Source: Primulina eburnea (Eukaryota > Streptophyta > Magnoliopsida > Lamiales > Gesneriaceae). From it: a DNA stretch of 64,000 bases. The stretch covers positions 25,139,545 to 25,203,544 of the forward strand of contig NC_133108.1 of assembly GCF_022965805.1 (NCBI RefSeq). The letters run 5' to 3'. The stretch's first letter is position 1; each line of letters opens with the position of its first letter. The translations under genes and the position numbers were made by a program. This document shows, piece after piece, positions 56,627-64,000 of this stretch. The notes beneath the pieces are model-generated. The model made no database searches, had not been told where the DNA came from, and worked only from the letters and a program-made list of their open reading frames with translations.

Positions 56627-59538
56627 TTTCTATCCAAGTTCTTTTTAAGAATAGCACGCAAAAGTGTTCCCAACGTTCTATTGACAACTTCAGTTTGTCC
56701 ATCCGTTTGAGGATGACAAGTAGTGTAAACAACAATTTTGTGCCAAGTTTAGCCCATAAAGTCTTCCAAAAGTAACTCGAGAATATAACATCGCGATCAG
56801 AAACAACAGTCCTAGGCGTGCCATGCAACCTAACGACTTCTCTAAAGAACAAATCTGCTATGTTTGAAGCATCATCGGTTTTAGGACAAGCTATAAAATG
56901 TGACATATTAGAGAATCTATCCACAACAACAAAAATAGAATCCCTCCCCTTCTTAGTCCTAGGCAACTCAAAAATAAAGTCCCTAGAAATGTCAATCCAA
57001 GTTCTTTTTAGGAATAGCACGCAAAAGTGTTCCCAACGTTCTATTGACAACTTCAGTTTGTCCATCAGTTTGAGGATGACAAGTAGTAGAAAACAACAAT
57101 TTTGTGTCAAGTTTAGCCCATAAAGTATTCCAAAAGTAACTCAAGAATTTAACATCGCGACCAGAATCAATAGTCCTAGGCATGCCATGCAACCTAACGA
57201 CTTCTCTAAAGAACAAATCCGCAATGTTTGAAGCATCATCGTTTTCATGACAAGCTATAAAATGTGCCATTTTAGACAATCTATCCACAACAACAAAAAT
57301 AGAATCCCTCCCCTTCTTAGTCCTAGGCAACCCCAAAATAAATTCCATAGAAATGTCAATCCAAGTTCTTTTTAAGAATAGCACGCAAAAGTGTTCTCAA
57401 ATTTCTAGTGACAACTTCAGTTTGTCCATCCGTTTGAGGATGACAAGTAGTAGAAAACAACAATTTTGGGCGAAGTTTAGCCCATAAAGTATTTCGAAAG
57501 TAACTCAAATAATTTAACATCGCGACCAGAAACAATAGTCCTAGGCATGCCATGAAACCTAGCGACATCTCTAAAGAACAAACCCGCCATGTTTGAAGCA
57601 TAATCGGTTTTATGACAAGCTATAAAATGTGCCATCTTAGAGAATCTATCCACAACAAAAAAAATAGAATCCCTCCCATTCTTAGTTCTAGGCAACCACA
57701 ATCTAAAGTCCATAGAAATGTCAATCCAAGTTCTTTTTAAGAATGGCACGCAAAATTGTTCTCAAACTTCTATTGACATCTTCTGTTTGTCCATCCGTTT
57801 GAGGATGACAAGTAGTAGAAAACAACAATTTTGTGCCAAGTTTAGCCCATAAAGTCTTCCAAAAGTAACTCGAGAATTTAACATCGCAAACAGAAACAAT
57901 AGTCCAAGGCATGCCATGCAACCTAACGACTTCTCCAAAGAACAAATCCGCCATGTTTGAAGCATCATCGGTTTTATGACAAGCTATAAAATGTTCCATC
58001 TTAGAGAATCTATCCACTACAACAAAAATAGAATCCCTCCCCTTCTTAGTCCTAGGCAACCCCAAAATAAAGTCCCTAGAAATTTCTATCCAAGTTCTTT
58101 TTAAGAATAGCACGCAAAAGTGTTCCCAACGTTCTATTGACAACTTCAGTTTGTCCATCCGTTTGAGGATGACAAGTAGTGTAAACAACAATTTTGTGCC
58201 AAGTTTAGCCCATAAAGTCTTCCAAAAGTAACTCGAGAATATAACATCGCGATCAGAAAAAATAGTCCTAGGCGTGCCATGCAACCTAACGACTTCTCTA
58301 AAGAACAAATCCGCGATGTTTGAAGCATCATCGGTTTTAGGACAAGCTATAAAATGTGCCATCTTAGAGAATCTATCCACAACAACAAAAATAGAATCCC
58401 TCCCCTTCTTAGTCCTAGGCAACTCAAAAATAAAGTCCCTAGAAATGTCAATCCAAGTTCTTTTTAGGAATAGCACGCAAAAGTGTTCCCAACGTTCTAT
58501 TGACAACTTCAGTTTGTCCATCAGTTTGAGGATGACAAGTAGTAGAAAACAACAATTTTGTGTCAAGTTTAGCCCATAAAGTATTCCAAAATAACTCAAG
58601 AATTTAACATCGCGACCAGAATCAATAGTCCTAGGCATGCCATGGAACCTAACGACTTCTCTAAAGAACAAATCCGCAATGTTTGAAGCATCATCGTTTT
58701 TATGACAAGCTATAAAATGTGCCATTTTAGACAATCTATCCACAACAACAAAAATAGAATCCCTCCCCTTCTTAGTCCTAGACAACCCCAAAATAAAGTC
58801 CATAGAAATGTCAATCAAAGTTCTTTTTAAGAATAGCACGCAAAGTGTTCTCAAAGTTCTAGTGACAACTTCAGTTTGTCCATCCGTTTGAGGATGACAA
58901 GTAGTAGAAAACAACAATTTTGGGCCAAGTTTAGCCCATAAAGTATTTCAAAAGTAACTCAATAATTTAACATCGCGAGCAGAAACAATAGTCCTAGGCA
59001 TGCCATGCAATCTTACGACTTCTCTAAAGAACAAATCCGCAATGTTTGAAGCATCATCGGTTTTATGACAAGCTATGAAATGTGCCATCTTAGAGAATCT
59101 ATCCACAACAACAAAAATAGAATCCCTCCCATTCTTAGTTCTAGGCAACCACAATCTAAAGTCCATAGAAATGTCAATCCAAGTTCTTTTTAAGAATAGC
59201 ACGCAAAATTGTTCTCAAACTTCTATTGATATCTTCTGTTTGTCCATCCGTTTGAGGATGACAAGTAGTAGAAAACAACAATTTTGTGCCAAGTTTAGCC
59301 CATAAAGTCTTCCAAAAGTAACTCGAGAATTTAACATCGCGAACAGAAACAATAGTTCAAGGCATGCCATGCAACCTAACGACTTTTCTAAAGAACAAAT
59401 CAGCCATGTTTGAAGCATCATCGGTTTTATGACAAGCTATAAAATGTTCCATCTTAGAGAATCTATCCACAACAACAAAAATAGAATCCCTCCCCTTCTT
59501 AGTCCTAGGCAACCCCAAAATAAAGTCCCTAGAAATGT
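56627..59538 (-). repeat. About 1,456-bp higher-order repeat, two copies
   Basis: Four-monomer blocks repeat. TAGAAATTTCTATCC occurs at 56621 and 58077, and the variant AGTAGTGTAAACAAC about 95 bp later in both. The unusual CACAATCTAAAGTCC monomer occurs at about 57698 and 59151. Offsets are 1,453-1,456 bp. A partial third block begins near 62441. Confidence 0.85.
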
Positions 59539-61777
59539 CAATCCAAGTTCTTTTTAAGAATAGCACGCAAAAGTGTTCCCAACGTTCTATTAACAACTTC
59601 AGTTTGTCCATCAGTTTGAGGATGACAAGTAGTAGAAAACAACAATTTTGTGCCAAGTTTAGCCCATAAAGTATTCCAAAAGTAACTCAAGAATTTAACA
59701 TCGGGACCAGAAACAATAGTCCTAGGCATGCCATGCAACCTACCGACTTCTCTAAAGAACAAATCCGCAATGTTTGAAGCATCATCGGATTTATGAGAAG
59801 CTTTAAAATGTGCCATCTTAGAGAATCTATCCACAACAACAAAAATAGAATCCCTCCCCTTCTTAGTCCTAGGCAACCCCAAAATAAAGTCCATAGAAAT
59901 GTCAATCAATGTTCTTTTTAAGAATAGCACGCAAAAGTGTTCCCAAAGTTCGATTGACAACTTCAGTTTGTCCATCCGTTTGAGGATGACAAGTAGTAGA
60001 AAACCACAATTTTGTGCCAAGTTAAGCCCATAAAGTCTTCCAAAAGTAACTCAATAATTTAACATCGCGACCAGAAACAATAGTCCTAGGCATGCCACGC
60101 AACCTAACGAATTCTCTAAAGAACAAATCCGTAATGTTTGAAGAATCATCGGTTTTATCACAAGCTATAAAATGTGCCATCTTAGAGAATCTATCCACAA
60201 CAACAAATATAAAATCCCTCCACTTCTTAGTCCTAGGCAACCCCAAAATAAAGTCATTAGAAATGTCAATCCAAGTTCTTTTTTAAGAATAGCACGCAAA
60301 AGTGTTCCCAAAGTTCTAGTGACAACTTCAGTTTGTCCATCCGATTGAGGATGACAAGTAGTAGAAAACAACAATTTTGTGTCAAGTTTAGCCCATAAAG
60401 TATTCCAAAAGTAACTCAAGAATTTAACATCGCGACCAGAGACAATAGTCCTAGCATGCCATGCAACCTAACGACTTCTCTAAAGAACAAATCCGCAATG
60501 TTTGAAGCATCATCGGTTTTATGACAAGCTATAAAATGTGCCATCTTAGAGAATCTATCCACAACATCAAAAATAGAATCCCTCCCCTTCTTAGTCCTAG
60601 GCAAACCCAAAATAAAGTCCATAGAAATGTCAATCCAAGTTCTTTTTAAGAATAGCACGCAAAAGTGTTCTCAAAGTTCTAGTGACAACTTTAGTTTGTC
60701 CATCTGTTTGAGGATGTCAAGTAGTAGAAAACAACAATTTTGTGCCAAGTTTATCCCATTAAGTTTTTCAAAAGTAACTCACGAATTTACAGTCGGGACC
60801 AGAAACAATAGTCCAATGCATGCCATGCAACCTAACGACTTCTCTAAAGAACAAATCCGCCATGTTTGAAGCATCATCGGTTTTGTGACAAACTATAAAA
60901 TGTCCCATCTTAGAGAATCTATCCACAACAACAAAAATAGAATCCCTCCCATTTTTAGTCCTAGGCAACCCAAAAATAAAGTCCCTAGAAATGTCAATCC
61001 AAGTTCTTTTTAAGAATAGCACGCAAAAGTGTTCCCAACGTTCTATTGACAACTTCAGTTTGTCCATCAGTTTGAGGATGACAAGTAGTAGAAAACAACA
61101 ATTTTGTGCCAAGTTTAGCCCATAAAGTATTCCAAAAGTAACTCAAAAATTTAAAATCGCGACCAGAATCAATAGTCCTAGGCATGCTATGCAACCTAAC
61201 GACTTCTAAAAGGAACAAATCCGCAATGTTTGAAGCATCATCGGTTTTATGATAAGCTATAAAATGTGCCATCTTAGAGAATCTATCCACAACAACAAAA
61301 ATAGAATCCCTCCCATTCTTAGTCCTAGGCAACCCCAAAATAAAGTCTCTAGAAATGTCTATCCAAGTTCTTTTTAAGAATAGCACGCAAAAGTGTTCCC
61401 AAAGTTCTAGTGACAAATTCAGTTTGTCTATCCGTTTGAGGATGACAAGTAGTAGAAAACAACAATTTTGTGCCAAGTTAAGCCCATAAAGTCTTCCAAA
61501 AGTAACTCAAGAATTTAACATCGCGACCAGAAACAATAGTCCTAGGCATGCCACGCCACCTAACGACTTCTCTAAAGAACAAATCCGCAATGTTTGAAGA
61601 ATCATCGGTTTTATGACAAGCTATAAAATGTGCCATCTTAGAGAATCTATCCAAAACAACAAAAATAGAATCCCTCCCCTTCTTAGTCCTAGGCAACCCC
61701 AAAATAAAGTCCATAGAGATGTCAATCCAAGTTTTTTTTAAGAATAGCACGCAAAAGTGTTCCCAAAGTTCTATTGA

Positions 61778-62750
61778 CAACTTCAGTTTGTCCATCCGTT
61801 TGAGGATGACAAGTAGTAGAAAACAACAATTTTGTGCCAAGTTTAGCCCATAAAGTATTACAAAAGTAACTCAAGAATTTAAAATCGCGAGCAGAAACAA
61901 TAGTCCTAGGCATGCCATGCAATCTTACGACTTCTCTAAAGAACAAATCCGCAATGTTTGAAGCATCATCGGTTTTATGACAAGCTATGAAATGTGTCAT
62001 CTTAGAGAATCTATCCACAACAACCAAAATAGAATCTCTCCCCTTCTTAATCCTAGGCAACCCCAAAATAAAGTCCATAGAAATGTCAATCCAAGTTCTT
62101 TTTAAGAATAGCACGCAAAAGTGTTCCCAAAGTTCTATTGACAACTTCAGTTTGTCCATCCGTTTGAGGATGACAAGTAGTAGAAAACAACAATTTTGTG
62201 CCTAGTTTAGCCCATAAAGTATTCCAAAAGTAACTCAAGAATTTAACATCGCGACCAGAAACAATAGTCCTAGGCATGCCATGCAACCTAACGACTTCTC
62301 TAAAGAACTTATCCGCAATGTTGTCAGCATCATCGGTTTTATGACAAGCTATAAAATGTGCATCTTAGAGAATCTATCCACAACAACAAAAATATAATCC
62401 CTCCCATTATTAGTCCTAGGCAACCCCAAAATAAAGTCCCTAGAAATTTCTATCCAAGTTCTTTTTAAGAATAGCACGCAAAAGTGTTCCCAACGTTCTA
62501 TTGACAACTTCAGTTTGTCCATCTGTTTGAGTATGACAAGTAGTGTAAACAACAATTTTGTGCCAAGTTTAGCCCATAAAGTCTTCCAAAAGTAACTCGA
62601 GAATATAACATCGCGATCAGAAACAACAGTCCTAGGCGTGCCATGCGACCTAACGACTTCTCTAAAGAACAAATCCGCTATGTTTGAAGCATCATCAGTT
62701 TTAGGACAAGCTATAAAATGTGCCATCTTAGAAAATCTATCCACAACAAC
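61778..62750 (-). repeat. Segment duplicated from the left end of array 2
   Basis: Nearly identical to about 55958-56930, at an offset of 5,820 bp (16 monomers). Shared rare variants include GCAATCTTACGAC, AATCTCTCCCCTTCTTAATCC and TTGTGCCTAGTTTAGCC. The two copies differ at a few bases. Confidence 0.85.
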
Positions 62751-62880
62751 AAAAATAGAATCCCTCCCCTTCTTAGTTGTAAGGCTCGAGAATTATCGGT
62801 TGTCATTGATGTTGTGTTGACTCGAAGCTATGGTAATGCATGACATTAAGAGTGTAATTTTTGAAGCATGGCCGAAGCCA

Positions 62881-63111
62881 CACCGCCCCCGCGGTGCTAG
62901 GACTACCGCCCCCGCGGTGTAGGTGATAGAAAATTGAGGAAAATGTGCGAAGCAACACCGCACCCGCGGTGCGTGCAAGACCGCATCTGCGGTGCTGAGA
63001 CCGCACCCGCGGTCATGCAAGAGCCGCTCCCGCGGTCTAGGTGCTGCAATGTTAGATTAATTCGCCGTGAGCATAGCGCACCCGCGCTCTTGAGACACCG
63101 CACCCGCGGTC
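62881..63111 (+). repeat. ACCGCACCCGCGGT palindrome cluster in gypsy-4 LTR
   Basis: Eight or nine copies or variants (CCGCCCCCGCGGT, CCGCATCTGCGGT, CCGCTCCCGCGGT), ending about 45 bp before the TATA run. Confidence 0.9.
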
Positions 63112-63158
63112 TGCATGCGAGATTGCCACCTTTGATTTTAATGTTGACACATTGCATG

Positions 63159-63171
63159 TATATATATATAT
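63159..63171 (+). promoter_or_regulatory. TATA box of gypsy-4 LTR
   Basis: A GTATATATATATATGG run placed after the palindrome cluster as in gypsy-1 and gypsy-2. Confidence 0.65.
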
Positions 63172-64000
63172 GGATTGATGCTGAATCACTCTGCTCCACT
63201 TTCAGCAAGGATGAACCGAGAGCAAGCTTAGATATCTCAATTTCTTCATGGCTTAGAAATCATTTTGTGCAAGATTTACCCATCCAAATTCTAGTCCAAG
63301 TATAGATTTGAGTTCCTTGCTTCACTAGCTTCAAAAGGATGTAAGTATATCTCCTTTTCAGCATGGTTCGAAATCTATGTATTGGGGAAATTATGATTTT
63401 GTTAGAAATATGTGTTCTTGGTATATCGAGCATCGTAGATTCGTTATCAGATTGATTTTCGGATATCGTATGCTTTTGTTCGAAATTCCAGCATGTATTA
63501 TGTGAAGATTTTACAGATTTTAGCTGGTGGATTGAGGTGTAGATGAGATTATGAGTTGTTGGGAATGAATTATGATTGTGTATTATTGTTTGAGTTGACC
63601 GGTACCGAGAATTACACCGTTACGCCGTCAAATTGTATTGAAACCGATTTCAGCTATGTTTATTGAGTTGTTTGAGATGTATATTGATAGAGTGCACCTG
63701 GACTATGCCATTTCAGATTTGTATTGGCTATTGTGAACTCGAGACTTCGACGACGACACCGACGATTCGGCAAGAAAGGTATAATTCATGTGGTCACGGG
63801 ATTGCACAACTCGATTCAGATTTGATACGAGTTTCCCTAAATCACATACTAGATTGTTATTACATTTGATTATGTAATGCCTTGTTTATTGATTTATATT
63901 CGAGTCCTGAGATAGGAGATATTGGCAGAGTTGCCAAAACTAGACGTTTCGGTGTATCGACGCATAGGAGCAGATTTGCTATATGTGTAGACCCTCGATA

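Larger units (their letters stand above)
55928..62777 (-). repeat. Satellite array 2: 364-bp integrase-derived monomers (about 18.8)
   Basis: The same monomer and strand as array 1, mostly at 364-bp spacing with a few small indels. It begins with a short filler (GACAACTTCATCCTC) and ends inside a monomer (CCCCTTCTTAGT), where gypsy-4 inserted. Translated monomers again run from WIDISMDF to [10 protein letters not shown]. Because 364 is one more than a multiple of three, the frame steps at each junction and no frame runs through. The exception is 57721-58917, where small indels allow 398 codons covering several monomers. Confidence 0.95.
62778..64000 (+). mobile_element. Gypsy-4 5' LTR (continues past window)
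   Basis: It starts TGTAAGGCTCGAG inside a satellite monomer, the same terminus type as gypsy-1 and gypsy-2. It has the ACCGCACCCGCGGT cluster (62881-63111), a TATA run (63159-63171), a donor-like GTAAGT (63341), and the block GGGATTGCACAACTCGA (63799) followed by GAGTTTCCCTAAATCACATACT (63829), which is shared with gypsy-1 and gypsy-2. The rest diverges. The target duplication would be TTAGT (62773-62777). The small frames in it, including one of 123 codons, come from the palindromes and are not genes. Confidence 0.85.

Noticed and set aside
62934..63305. A 123-codon frame in the gypsy-4 LTR
   Set aside because: It is produced by the GC-rich palindromes upstream of the TATA box; a similar artefact explains the short frames at 20220-20516 and 25838-26257 where they cross these clusters.

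Overview
This window is a block of plant (angiosperm, probably eudicot) heterochromatin made almost entirely of nested LTR retrotransposons and two satellite arrays. I found no host gene, rRNA or tRNA gene. The plant assignment rests on the element types: Ty1/copia polyproteins of the plant type, Ty3/gypsy chromovirus polyproteins with a C-terminal chromodomain-like tail, primer sites of the initiator-tRNA-Met type (TGGTATCAGAGC), AT-rich spacers and LTRs of 1.3 to 3 kb.

Layout. (1) 1-14137: minus-strand tandem LTR-internal-LTR-internal-LTR of a long-LTR element with no coding capacity (LARD-like; LTR 2.98 kb, internal 2.65 kb, repeat period about 5,625 bp). (2) 14138-15692: plus-strand fragment of a related LTR, broken by (1). 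(3) 15693-19096: plus-strand copia polyprotein relic (copia-1), 5' cut by (2) and 3' cut by copia-2. (4) Copia-2, minus strand, in two pieces (19097-20360 and 31153-34818), split by gypsy-1. (5) Gypsy-1, plus strand, 20361-31152: truncated 5' LTR, intact gag, decayed pol, and a 3' LTR carrying a 3,180-bp gag-only deletion derivative (26839-30018) flanked by a 5-bp target duplication, GCACA. (6) Gypsy-2, minus strand, 34819-46818, the same superfamily as gypsy-1; its integrase region is replaced by satellite array 1 (37045-42309) and an LTR-like piece (42310-43085). (7) Gypsy-3, minus strand, 46819-53998: an almost intact chromovirus with apparently identical 1,264-bp LTRs and one in-frame stop, followed by a second, truncated internal copy (53999-55927). 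(8) Satellite array 2, 55928-62777. (9) Plus-strand LTR of gypsy-4, 62778 to the window end.

Three features stand out. First, both satellite arrays are tandem copies of a 364-bp piece of a Ty3/gypsy integrase gene, exactly the segment holding the D-D-E catalytic positions. They show higher-order organisation: a 1,092-bp trimer in array 1 and an approximately 1,456-bp tetramer in array 2. Second, nearly every LTR family here carries its own cluster of short GC-rich or AT-rich inverted repeats. In four families the cluster lies directly upstream of the TATA box. Third, several LTR families share a GTAAGT donor-like site downstream of the TATA box and a pyrimidine-rich acceptor-like site before the LTR end. 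This would fit a leader intron lying inside the LTR.

Order of events inferred from nesting: copia-1 is oldest; copia-2 and the plus LTR entered it; gypsy-1 and gypsy-2 entered copia-2; the gag-only derivative entered gypsy-1; gypsy-3 entered gypsy-2. The LARD tandem and gypsy-3 look youngest because their copies are nearly identical. All coordinates were read by eye; percent identities, insertion ages and clade names need alignments I could not run.
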